A stretch of DNA of 23,131 nucleotides, from contig BFEA01000175.1 in the NCBI GenBank assembly GCA_003427395.1, forward strand, positions 1,140,095-1,163,225. The letters run 5' to 3'. The DNA is from Chara braunii. Taxonomy: Eukaryota; Streptophyta; Charophyceae; Charales; Characeae. Below are positions 1 through 7,773 of this stretch, one piece after another. Position numbers and translations under genes: made by a program. The notes below the pieces were generated by a model, which was not told the DNA's origin, did no database searches, and saw only the letters and a program-made list of their open reading frames with translations. How positions within the stretch are numbered: the first letter of the stretch is position 1; the number at the start of each line of letters is the position of its first letter.

Positions 1-115
1 TGGCGCTGCCCAAGGTCTACGTGGCATGCTGATGTGGCGCTGCCTCTGGTATATGTGGCGCTGCCCAGGGTCTACGTGGCATGCTGATGTGGCGATGCTC
101 CTGTATACGTGGCGC
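1..115 (+). repeat. 55-bp tandem repeat in putative U3
   Basis: Positions 1-34 and 56-89 match with one mismatch (A/G at 13/68), and the following 20 bases are similar in each unit, giving a period of about 55 bp. Each unit itself holds two or three copies of a shorter motif around GTGGCGCTG. The array continues to the left of the window. Repeats of this kind are common in U3 enhancer regions. Confidence 0.85.
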
Positions 116-570
116 TGTTCTTGGTCTTCATTGATGATGTGGTATATGCCAGCTGTCTCTACTGCTGATGTGGTATTGTCCACACTACTTACATGAGGTG
201 ACTGGTTGCGAGGGAGAGTAAGATCAGGACTGTGGAGAGATCGTGATACGTACCTGGTGGTCTTCATGATGACATTGCTCCAGCGCTGATGAGGGACTAA
301 TTAGAAGTGCCACGTGGCACATTGAAATTACTTCAGATACTCGTTCAGACTGTTGATTACTAAAGTGGCGTTGGAGGAGGGAGCCCGAAGCAGGAGTGGG
401 CATTGTATTTACTTCCTCTCCTTTGTCTAATCTCCCTCCTCTCTCCTTCGTCTGTGAATGATTATCTCGTCTTATTCTGTCTGGACACTATCTTGATTAG
501 TGGTAATCATCAGCAATTGCATCTGGACTTGCATTGTTGACATCTGTCTTCACGATCTGGGTTCATTACA
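1..570 (+). repeat. 5' LTR remnant (left edge outside window)
   Basis: The segment ends in ...TTACA at 570, three bases before a primer-binding site, so 570 is the likely LTR end (CA terminus). Its first 190 bases are made of tandem repeats containing ACGTGGCA/GATGTGGC motifs, as expected of a repeat-rich U3. A pyrimidine-rich stretch lies at 411-460. No second LTR copy exists in the window, so the TG start, the U3/R/U5 borders and the age cannot be set. Confidence 0.65.
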
Positions 571-573
571 ATT

Positions 574-585
574 TGGTATCGGAGC
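574..585 (+). promoter_or_regulatory. Primer-binding site, initiator tRNA-Met type
   Basis: TGGTATCGGAGC differs by one base (G for A at the eighth base) from TGGTATCAGAGC, the usual plant primer-binding site complementary to the 3' end of initiator tRNA-Met. It lies three bases after the CA that ends the LTR. Minus-strand DNA synthesis would be primed here. It is the best boundary marker in this element. Confidence 0.85.
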
Positions 586-1406
586 ATATCTTCGTCGCGA
601 TCTGCTGTCTGCTGTCAGGTTCTGACGTGGCACCCAGGTAAGTGGGAGGTGCCGCATGTGCAGTATGAAACGCGTTTATTAACGCACGCGGTCATACCGC
701 AAGTCTAGACATGGTAGTAGTGCACTTGCGAGCAACCGTCCCTTGAAGATGATGACAAGGCTATGAAGCTTGAAGAGCTGCGTTGGCAACAGGCTGACGT
801 GGCATTGGTACCGCTGATGTGGCACATTGTTATGTGGTATTTTGGCAGGATATGGTCTGACGTGGCATGTATCTGTGCCATGATTACCTGCTGATTGGGC
901 ATTGACGTGGTATGCCAGTGTATGCGTGTGACAGGCACACATTGCTGACGTGGCATCCCCCTTGTATACCTCCGGGTTCTTGATGTGCTGACGTGGCAGA
1001 CTCCAACGAGCTGCTGTGTTGGCATGCCAGGGGTGACACATGGCATGTGTTGGGTGAGTTGTCGAGTATGTTGGTCGCTGCAGACAGTACAGCTATAGAG
1101 AGAGGAGGCTGACAATTGTTTGTGATTGTTGTGTTGGTTTCTTACTTACCTATTGGCTGTTTTGTGGTGTCCGTGCATACTCACCTGTGTGCTGATGTCT
1201 TGATCACACTGGCCGTGGCTGCGGTACCTGTACACATACGGTAGAACGTCATCACACATAGATTAGGAAAAACAGACAGCTAGAAAATTGATAATATCTG
1301 TTTCTTTGTATTTGCCTTCAACAATTCTTGCTGTAAGTGTAGCGTGCATCGTGGAATTTATTCGTCTTTAATTCTATTTTTTGTGCGGCATTTGCATGCT
1401 TGGCAG
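586..1406 (+). other. Retrotransposon leader with TGACGTGGCA motif cluster
   Basis: No gene is seen between the primer-binding site and gag. The 10-mer TGACGTGGCA occurs exactly at 623, 795, 858, 946 and 989, with one-base variants at 815 (TGATGTGGCA) and 903 (TGACGTGGTA). TGACGTGG resembles the C-box/G-box hybrid bound by plant bZIP factors (established knowledge; binding here is inference). The short reverse-strand open frames at 679-1115 are by-products of this repeated sequence. A consensus-like splice donor (CAG/GTAAGT at 638) and an acceptor (AG at 1405-1406 after a pyrimidine-rich run) could remove nearly the whole leader and place the next ATG at 1408. Confidence 0.6.
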
Positions 1407-1407
1407 A

Positions 1408-3246
1408 ATGAACTCTCTTTGGAAGTGTTTGCGTGCCTCTATCTTGACCCGGTTCATACCGCTCTTCTTCTTTCCCATCCCTCTCACAGTCTTTGCCTAT
1501 GAAGAGGGAGTAGAACTGAAAACTCGCGGTCAGATTGATGGAAGGAGACAGACTTTGTTGGGTCTCCTCCGCCAGCTGCTCGGTGAAATACATGGTGTCG
1601 GTCCGGAGGCTGAACAGCATGTTCACGGACAGGTCAATCTGCGTGATGCAGAGGGAGACCTGCAGGCCGCTGAAACCGCTGTTCAGATGATGGAGACAGG
1701 CAAGAGGGTAGAAAACCTCATAGAACAAGGACGACTGGTCCTTGATCGGTATGTCGCCGAGAGCCTTGAAAAGCTAGACCGGAAAATAAATGGGAAAGAA
1801 GAAGAGAGGGTTGGAAGAAAAGAACCACAATTGTCTGTGGAATTGATGGAGGAAAACATCAGACAACTTGAAAACACATTGAAAGAAGAGAGAAGAAAGA
1901 TTGAAGAGTATAGAAGATTGAAAGAACAGCAAGAAGAAGAAGAGAAAGTAATGGAAGAGTTGAGGCAAAGGTTTCACTACGAAGAAGTAGGAAGTGAGGT
2001 TGCATCTATTCTCTAGTCTATCATGGTCTACCTCATGCATCTTGAAAAGAAGATTGATAAGAACACCGCTGCAGTTGAGTCCATGACCAGAACGATGAAA
2101 GGGAAAGACAAGGTGGTGTATGAGGAGGTGGCCAAGGGGGGAGAAGATAAGAAACCCCAGGAGAAACTAATGAAGGATGCAATGAAACGGGTCACGCCCG
2201 AGAAACCCGAAGGTTCTACGAAAGAACCTGAGAAGCCGGATAAGAAGAAAGAAGAACCCACCGGAAAGAAAGAAGAACTGGCAAAAGAAGCGAAAAATCC
2301 CAAGAAAAAAGAAAAGGTGAAAATGAAGTTGCCTTTCACCTACAGCAACAAGAAAGAGGAAAACTTGTTGTTGTGGATTACCGGAATCCAGACTTATTGT
2401 AGTACCGCACCCGTGGAACCCGAGAGCCAGGTTGCTTTCTCCACGTCTTGTCTGGGAGGAGTGGCCAAAGAATGGGTGCTGGCAGAGGCTAATGCTGCTG
2501 GCTTCGAAGATATTGGTGAGTGGGCCAAGACCCTTACTCTCAGGCAATTTCTCCAGAAGATTAAGGAGAGGTTCCTGGATAAGACAACGACCGACAAGGC
2601 CTTCGACGAGCTCACCACGATAGGCCAGAAACATTGGACTTTTGTCGATGCCTTGTCTCGTGAAGTGGATCGTTTGCAGGTACCTGGACTGAACCTTCAG
2701 GACAACCAGGTTCTTTACATCTACTCACGTGCATTGCCCGAGCCCATTCGTGGACAGCTCGTGGCCGAAGCAAAGTCTGGTAAGTATAATTATCGGCAGT
2801 TTCGTGACCTTGCTCTTCAGAGAGAGCAAATGACCGCACAGGTCAAAGGTACGTACGCTTCAGTAGTCAAGACGGGACCGGTTGGTGGGTACGACAAGCG
2901 GGTCCTCTGGCGGCAAAAGCGTCAGGACCATATGGTTGTGTTATTTGACGATGAAACAGTAGAGAAGTTATCTCTTGGTGAGACTGAGGGAGGAGGAGGT
3001 AACGGCAACAGTGAATCTGAGAAGGGTGATGTCACTGCCGTAATGGCCAACAAGGGAGGCCAAAGTCAGTGAAAGAAGAAGAAGAGGCCACGCTCGTTTC
3101 CCGAGCATCCCGGCATTGCGTTCGGAAGGCCTTGGGAGAAAATTAATATAACCCGAGAGGAATGGCAGTCCAAGATGGACAATCGCCAGTGCCTCAAGTG
3201 TGGCATCGTGGGCCACGTGATAGCCTAGTGCCCGCTTTATTCGTAA
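1408..3246 (+). pseudogene. gag: gag polyprotein of the gypsy element, with in-frame stops
   Basis: One reading frame runs through this region and is interrupted by TAG at 2014-2016, TGA at 3070-3072, TAG at 3226-3228 and TAA at 3244-3246. The first part (to 2016) ends in a long Glu/Lys/Arg-rich coiled coil. The part from 2023 begins with a Lys/Glu-rich linker. From about 2320 to 2840 it matches the helical retrotransposon Gag fold, with WITGIQTY near the start, FLQKIKERF in the middle and YIYSRALPEPIRG towards the end. A basic stretch and a CCHC knuckle follow (CLKC at 3190-3201). I start at ATG 1408 because it follows the candidate leader acceptor; ATG 1396 is also in frame. The first 30 residues are hydrophobic, which is odd for Gag and may be leader read as protein. 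Confidence 0.75.
3190..3231 (+). pseudogene. Gag CCHC zinc knuckle interrupted by TAG
   Basis: The codons give C-x2-C-x4-H-x4-C: CLKC, then GIVG, His, VIA, a TAG stop, and the final Cys. All four metal ligands are kept, but the residue just before the last Cys is the stop at 3226-3228. The knuckle binds genomic RNA in Gag of this family. The metal-site pattern allows no doubt about the frame, so the stop is a true lesion of this copy or a recoded codon. Confidence 0.8.
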
Positions 3247-3621
3247 CCCAAAAGCGAGCAGTCAGTAGGAGTAGCATCTGCTCCTACTGAGTCGAAGGGT
3301 ATACACGAAGAAAAAGGTAAGGTGCCTACAAACCCTTCTACCCTTTCGACTCTCAAGGCAAAGGATGACTCTTTTTCCGCCAGTCGTCCTGACCATCCTG
3401 AAACAGTCCTTTGTTCTGTCTCACTGGACGATTCCCTTGACGAACTCGGTAATGAACTAATCACACTAAGGAGTTCGTGGGCGAAGAAAGCAAAATCTAA
3501 GGGTGAGTTAATGATCGCGGATGTTGAGATTGCGCACACGCGAGTAGGTGCCCTGTTAGATCCGGGATCAATGCGGTCTTATATCTCAGAGAAGGCAATT
3601 CAAAGTTGCATCTGGGAATGA
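3247..3621 (+). pseudogene. gypsy protease N-terminal region (variant active site)
   Basis: The frame is the same as that of gag. After a Ser/Thr-rich linker comes [13 protein letters not shown] near 3550-3590, which aligns with the retropepsin active-site segment, usually A-L-[IL]-D-[ST]-G-A/S-x-x-x-F-I. The catalytic Asp and the Gly are present, but the residue between them is Pro instead of Ser or Thr. The frame ends at TGA 3619-3621. The rest of the protease (ILGMDW, 3789-3806) is in another frame, so a one-base loss near 3600 is inferred. The protease would free Gag, RT and integrase from the polyprotein. Confidence 0.7.
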
Positions 3622-4745
3622 AGGTAAAAGATTTACCTACACCTATTACGTCTATACTAGCTGATAAGAGCATGATCACTGTCTCTCAATACGTCGATCG
3701 TGTTAAGTGTTATTTCAGAACCAAGGAAGGTAAGAAGATTTTACACGAGGTATCTTTCCTGATAGAGAAGAATTTACCCTTTGACCTAATTTTGGGTATG
3801 GATTGGCATGAGGAAGCCGACCCAAAAGTTAAGTTCAAAGATAAGATTGTGAAACTCAAGGACGAAAAGTCCGAGCTGCGCGTGATAAAGTTGTATCATA
3901 AGTCTGACTCTACTCTGTCTTTCTGTTGTATGAGTTATCCAACTTTTCGATCAATGGTTGTTAAGAAGAAGTTAGATCAGGAGGTGATGATGGTGCTTGT
4001 CAAACAAGTAGGTGAGTGTTCTTCATCCTACCCACCTTCTATTGAAAAACTTCTTGACGAGTATAAGGACTTGCAGACTGAGCCGAAGGGAATCATTGAG
4101 CATGCTATTAAGCACACAATCGAGATCATTCCCGGAAGCAAAATTCCCGAGGGTCCCATTTATCGCATGTCTTCCAGGAAACTTGAGGAATTACGGAAAC
4201 AACTGCAGGAACTTACTGACAAGGGATGGATTCGCCCTATCTCATCTCCTTATGGTGCACCTGTCTTGTTTGTGCCCAAAAAGGAAGGTGAACTTCGCTT
4301 GTGTATTGATTATCGTGGGCTGAATTCTGTCACTGTGAAAAACGCGGAACCCCTTTTGCGCATTGACGATCTGTTAGACCAACTACAGGGATGCAGGTAC
4401 TTCAGCAAGATTGATCTCAACTCAGGGTACCACCAGATTGAGGTGGCTCCTGAAGATCAACATAAGACGGCGTTTCGAACAAGGTATGGTCACTACGAGT
4501 TTGTGGTAATGCCTTTTGGTCTGACTAACGCCCCTGCAACCTTCCAGAGGTCTATGAACGAGTTGTTTCGTCCATGGTTGGATCAATTCGTAATTGTCTA
4601 TCTCGATGATATCCTAGTGTATAGTAAAACACAGGAAGACCGCGAGAAACATCTGCGAATGGTTCTCCAGAAGTTACGTGAGGGTAACTTCAAACTGAAT
4701 CCTAAGAAGTCTGAATTTGCTAAAAGCCTGGAGTACTATACTTAG
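3606..4745 (+). pseudogene. pol: gypsy pol: protease end and reverse transcriptase
   Basis: The frame gives 379 residues. Residues 1-67 end in ILGMDW, the conserved end of the gypsy protease fold. The reverse transcriptase follows: a [20 protein letters not shown] segment (about residues 209-228), [22 protein letters not shown] with catalytic Asp at residue 270, [13 protein letters not shown], and YLDD at residues 332-335 (4599-4610) with the other two catalytic Asp. The start is a frame boundary, not an initiation codon; this is the inside of a polyprotein. It stops at TAG 4743-4745, where a few extra bases (a TATAC duplication is possible) shift the frame. RT copies element RNA to DNA inside the virus-like particle. 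The RT core alone would read as intact. Confidence 0.92.
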
Positions 4746-4753
4746 GGCATATA

Positions 4754-4969
4754 ATGAATGCAGAAGGACTAAGACCGGAAGAAAAGAAGATTACAGCAAT
4801 CCGAGATTGGCCACAACCTAAAACTATAACTGAACTCAGACCTTTCCTGGGACTTGCTAGTTATTACAGGAAGTTCGTCAGAAACTTCTCCTTGATAGCT
4901 GCTCCTATGAGAAGACTGCTAAAGAAAGAAAAACCTTGGTTGTGGGACAAAGATTGTGAGTCGTCGTGA
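4754..4969 (+). pseudogene. RT-RNase H connection fragment, truncated
   Basis: This 71-residue frame continues the polymerase after the frameshift: a LRPEEKKI segment, then WPQPKTITELRPFLGLASYY, the typical connection between gypsy RT and RNase H, and FVRNFSLIAAPMRRLLKK. It ends in WDKDCE followed by an unrelated SS-stop at 4967. The family would continue with the RNase H core here; none is found in any frame downstream. The element was therefore cut by a deletion or recombination at about 4960. Confidence 0.85.
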
Positions 4970-5299
4970 CACCCTTCACGTGTTTTCTCTGACAATATTC
5001 ATGCGGGCGTTGTCCAGCGGCGGGAAAACGAACTAAAGTCGTTTTTTTTTTTCGTTTCAAGTGTCGTCCAGTGAGCCCCTATCTCGTGGGTGTACCAGCG
5101 CTGAATTATGCCATTGGCTTTTTGCCAACAGCACTGAAAACAAAACACATTGGATCCTCCAACTGCAAAAGGCTGAATTATGCCGTTGGCCTTTGCCAAC
5201 GGCCACAGTGACTGGAAAGAAACTAAGAAAATGGAGCACATACGGCCCGCCAAGTGGCAGGCAGAGAGAAACAGGGGACAGAAAGTCCCTGGATCTGTT
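4970..5299 (+). other. Non-coding stretch with direct repeat and hairpin
   Basis: No gene is seen. A 33-base segment beginning GCTGAATTATGCC at 5100-5132 recurs at 5172-5203 with few differences. The second copy contains a perfect hairpin, GCCGTTGGC-CTTT-GCCAACGGC (5182-5203); in the first the arms have drifted. A T run lies at about 5041-5052. The long open frames on both strands across 4999-5661 are caused by the poly-T/poly-A tract and show no known domain. Confidence 0.7.
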
Positions 5300-5357
5300 G
5301 CAGGCACCACTCCTGATAGGTTGCTGTTTCCTTTCTGAAAACAGGATTCTCGTTGTT

Positions 5358-5402
<45 letters not shown>

Positions 5403-5550
5403 CGTGGGAATGTACGACGCATCCAATCCTGGGAAGGTGCGGGCGCATTGAAAGGACACAGTCACGCCCTTCTGACAAAACCAAAAAAGAAAAAAGAAAA
5501 AACGAGAAGATTTCGGTTACCTTTGAAGGGCGGAGGGTGGGCATAGGGGA
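5300..5550 (+). repeat. Poly-T repeat unit A
   Basis: The unit holds CTGAAAACAGGATTCT before a 43-base T run (5360-5402), and GGGAATGTAC, ATCCTGGGAAGG, CGGGCGC and an A-rich stretch after it. The same blocks in the same order are found in unit B at 5680-5935, so the two are diverged copies of one repeat. Nature unknown; the T run might be an old poly(A) tail of a minus-strand retroposon. Confidence 0.6.
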
Positions 5551-5551
5551 C

Positions 5552-5659
5552 GCTCCACTACTCACCACATGAATAAAAGACAAAAAATATGGCGGCGTAT
5601 CTTCCCATGTTCTAGCAGAAGATCCATTCTCATTATCCACATTTGGTGAGTAGTGGAGC
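5552..5659. mobile_element. 108-bp MITE-like element with 16-bp terminal inverted repeats
   Basis: GCTCCACTACTCACCA (5552-5567) and TGGTGAGTAGTGGAGC (5644-5659) are perfect reverse complements and border a 76-bp centre. The centre contains ACAAAAAATATGG and ATGTTCTAGCAGAAG. A relative of most of this sequence lies inverted at 7333-7427. It encodes nothing. I see no clear target-site duplication next to the ends. The size and termini resemble a small MITE; a simple foldback inside a larger repeat is the alternative. Confidence 0.5.
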
Positions 5660-5679
5660 AAGGCCCAAAGTCCCCATAA

Positions 5680-5935
5680 TCATTGCGGGTGCCCGTTGTG
5701 ACGGGCACAGTTTTCTCTCTGAAAATAGGATCTGTTTTTTTTTTTTTTTTTTTTTTGAATGTTCTTTGTTTTGGGGGGAATGTACTAAGTGCCCTATCCT
5801 GAGAAGATACGGGCGCGTCTGAATGTGTACAGTAACCGCCGTCTACACAAAAAACTAAGAAGAGTGTGCTTTCCTTTGGCGAGGGCGGGAAAAGAAACTG
5901 AGGGGTGGGTGGGAAAAGCAAGCTTAGGGCCCCTC
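5680..5935 (+). repeat. Poly-T repeat unit B
   Basis: This is the diverged partner of unit A (5300-5550): CTGAAAATAGGATCT, a 22-base T run (5735-5756), GGGAATGTAC, ATCCTGAGAAG, CGGGCGC, then an A-rich stretch and GGCGAGGGCGGG. Just before the T run is a perfect hairpin, GTGCCCGT-TGTG-ACGGGCAC (5689-5708). The two units flank the 108-bp inverted-repeat element. Confidence 0.6.
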
Positions 5936-6090
5936 TGCAAGGAAGATGAGCAATAGCGAACTTCAGCAATCAAACAGCATCATACACATGAGACCAGATA
6001 GTCGTGACCTCAAACCAATAGCAGAATTGCATCACGAGTTTCACCAAATAAGAACACAGCAAAAGCTCATAATTGACAATGCTGGAATAG

Positions 6091-6251
6091 TCTCATCATC
6101 ATCAACGAAGAACCAATGTCGATATCCTATCTGGCGCTCGGCGCCCAGACTACGAATGGCAGATCCTATCTAGCCTAGACTACAATGCCGCTGATGACGT
6201 CAACAGCTCCCCGGAGTACGAACAGATCTCGGACAATGCCGCACGCTTCAA
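6091..6251 (+). other. Possible host exon end with strong splice donor
   Basis: After a TAG at 6088-6090 one frame stays open to CAG/GTATGT at 6252, a consensus-like donor. The translation is acidic and complex, with segments such as ARRPDYEWQILSS and DDVNSSPEYEQISDNAARFK, unlike the surrounding low-complexity frames. I do not recognise a family. An acceptor could be the AG at 6109-6110, preceded by only a weak pyrimidine run. The rival frames (5946-6173 plus, 6175-6465 minus, 6185-6769 plus) look less like protein. If real it is an internal or first exon whose partners are not in sight. Confidence 0.3.
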
Positions 6252-7022
6252 GCACCAGGTATGTCTCTCGTCTCACTCCCAACCTCGTTCCCCAACTCAC
6301 AGATGCCACATGCACCCAAGGACCACCATGCGCCCCATCCAGCATACAGCAGCGCAGCTCGGCTATGGCTGCCTGCTCCTTCCAGCTCGCCCATGAGCGC
6401 GTGAGCCTGGCTAGCGATAGCGCAGCAGCGCTTGCGCACAAAGCAGCCAGTGCCCGAATGCCCAATGCATGGGCAGGCCCTTTCCTAAATGGAAGCGGCC
6501 TGCCTGCCTTGCGTGCAGCCTGGCTGCGCTGGGCCCCTGCCCAGAAGCTTCCGGTAGGCCCACAGAGGCTGAGCCCCAGTCCAAACGAATTCAGGCCCAG
6601 GGCCTGTGGCAGTTACCCGTGCCCAACTGTTTACAGGCCGAGTTGGGTCCACGCTGCGTATCTCGCCCAGGGCCTGACTCAGATGCATTTGATAAAGGAA
6701 GCAGGGCCTGGGCGCTTTCAACCAACTGGCGCTGCGCAACTGCCTGAATTTTCCCCAGTTGTGTGTTGACCCCAAAATTGGCCTGTAGGCCTCGGTCGAG
6801 CCTGCCTTCACTTAGGGCGGCTGACTGTACTGCACATAGGGCCCAATAGGGCGCATTGAGGCCCTGTGCCTCGCACCTCCTTCCGGCCCTGTCTGGATGC
6901 CAAGCAGGACCTTTAAAAAAGCACCCAGGATTTTTCCGCGGTGGCTCAGGATGGAAGAAATGGACCTGGGATGCCAGAAAAAAAAAGCGGCTACCCCCGA
7001 TTTCCTGACCATCTGGACCAGA
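6252..7022. other. GC-rich non-coding stretch
   Basis: No convincing gene is seen. Several GGGCCTG/CAGGCCC words occur, one as the interrupted palindrome CAGGCCC-A-GGGCCTG at 6592-6606. GCCTTCACTTAGGGC at about 6808 recurs near 10562, so this may be part of a dispersed repeat. The 194-residue plus frame at 6185-6769 is compositionally skewed (Ala, Pro, Ser) and lacks known motifs. Confidence 0.5.
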
Positions 7023-7086
7023 ATCCGAACACCTGGACTGGGCACCGGACGCCGGTCGGTCCGGATCCCAGTCCGGGTGTCCGGAT
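7023..7086. repeat. Long foldback hairpin, 28-bp stem
   Basis: The arms 7023-7050 and 7059-7086 pair over 28 positions with four mismatches, leaving an 8-base loop (7051-7058). The inner part is CCGGAC/GTCCGG and the outer part ATCCG.ACACC.GGACTGGG. On RNA two of the mismatches could be G-U or A-C wobble type. It could be a foldback element, an imperfect palindrome of a transposon end, or a small-RNA precursor; the sequence alone does not decide. Confidence 0.7.
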
Positions 7087-7332
7087 CGAAGCTATGGTTT
7101 AGTCTCCCTTTCGAGTATTTTTCAACGCGGCCGCAGTGGGCCGTCAGATGTTCAGATCGAATGGGAGGTACCTGTGCCTGCTCGAAATCAAGCCCGCTGC
7201 TAACTGACTTTGGCCCGAATGACCGGTGCATCTGGCAAGTCTCTGTGGGAACGTCCGCCCGTGCTTTTCCCGTTTGGACAGTAGAGTGGCCAGGCTCTTA
7301 GTTGTGACCAAGGAAAAGGAAACGCGCCAACC

Positions 7333-7427
7333 GGCCTCGCTCCACAACTCGTAACCAAATGTGCAAAATGAGAGTGAAGCTTCTGCTAGAACATGGAAAG
7401 ATACACCAGCATATTTTTTGTCTTTTG
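7333..7427 (-). repeat. Inverted relative of the 5.55-kb MITE-like element
   Basis: Read on the minus strand, this segment matches 5575-5668 over about 95 bases with several substitutions and small indels. It shares AAAAGACAAAAAATATG, CCATGTTCTAGCAGAAG, CACATTTGGT and TGTGGAGCGAGGCC. The outer terminal repeat is recognisable at 7337-7352 only in eroded form, and the opposite terminus is not clear. Shared sequence in opposite orientation 1.7 kb apart indicates a dispersed repeat family. Confidence 0.75.
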
Positions 7428-7770
7428 TGGGTTTCACCTTTGAGGTAGCAGTTGCAGATCCCAGATCTCGATCCCCAGACCTTGCCCTTACCCGTGTACA
7501 GTAACGATGACCCGAGTGTGCTTGAAGCCTTGAACCCACGACCTGTGTTTTGGAAGCCGCCTGTTTGTTTGCTGTAGGTAGTGTGGTCGTCGGGTCTTGA
7601 ACCGTAGGTCTGTAGATTAGAGGTCTTAGCAGTGGTAGAAGTCGTAGCTGCTACAGTGTTGAAAGGTCAAGTCGTAGCTGCTACAGTACCGAAGGGCCAA
7701 GTCAGCAAGTACCATGTGGGACTGTGTGCACCCCGGGCCCCGTGGAGAGGGGCAGACCAGCAACGATCCC
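7428..7770 (+). other. Non-coding stretch with 30-bp tandem repeat
   Basis: No gene is seen. Two 30-bp units lie head to tail at 7641-7670 and 7671-7700. Both start GTCGTAGCTGCTACAGT and end in GGTCAA or GGCCAA, and a further GTCAG follows. The unit contains the palindrome GTAGC-T-GCTAC. Confidence 0.7.
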
Positions 7771-7773
7771 AAG

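Larger units (their letters stand above)
1..4969 (+). mobile_element. Truncated, decayed Ty3/gypsy LTR retrotransposon
   Basis: In order I see the tail of a 5' LTR, a tRNA-Met-type primer-binding site, a long leader, a gag-like protein, a CCHC knuckle, a protease active-site region, a gypsy reverse transcriptase and the beginning of the RT-RNase H connection. The order gag-PR-RT is that of Ty3/gypsy (Metaviridae-type) elements. The reading frame is broken by in-frame stops at 2014, 3070, 3226 and 3244 and by frameshifts near 3600 and 4740. Similarity ends just after a WDKDCE motif at about 4960; RNase H core, integrase, polypurine tract and 3' LTR are not seen anywhere in the window. The left end lies outside the window, so the LTR start is unknown. 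It is a dead, 3'-truncated copy. Confidence 0.9.

Noticed and set aside
1-1000. CRISPR-like array
   Set aside because: The repeats are irregular, of varying spacing, in a eukaryotic LTR element, and lack unique equal-length spacers.
679-1115. Minus-strand frames of 120 and 136 residues in the leader
   Set aside because: The Cys/His/Thr-rich translations repeat because of the TGACGTGGCA motifs, and the primer-binding site and gag fix the sense strand as plus.
4999-5661. 220-residue minus frame and overlapping frames with poly-Lys or poly-Phe
   Set aside because: They exist only because of the T43 run, and no domain is seen on either side of it.
6185-6769. 194-residue plus frame
   Set aside because: It has biased Ala/Pro/Ser composition and no motif, and its start overlaps a better candidate exon in another frame.
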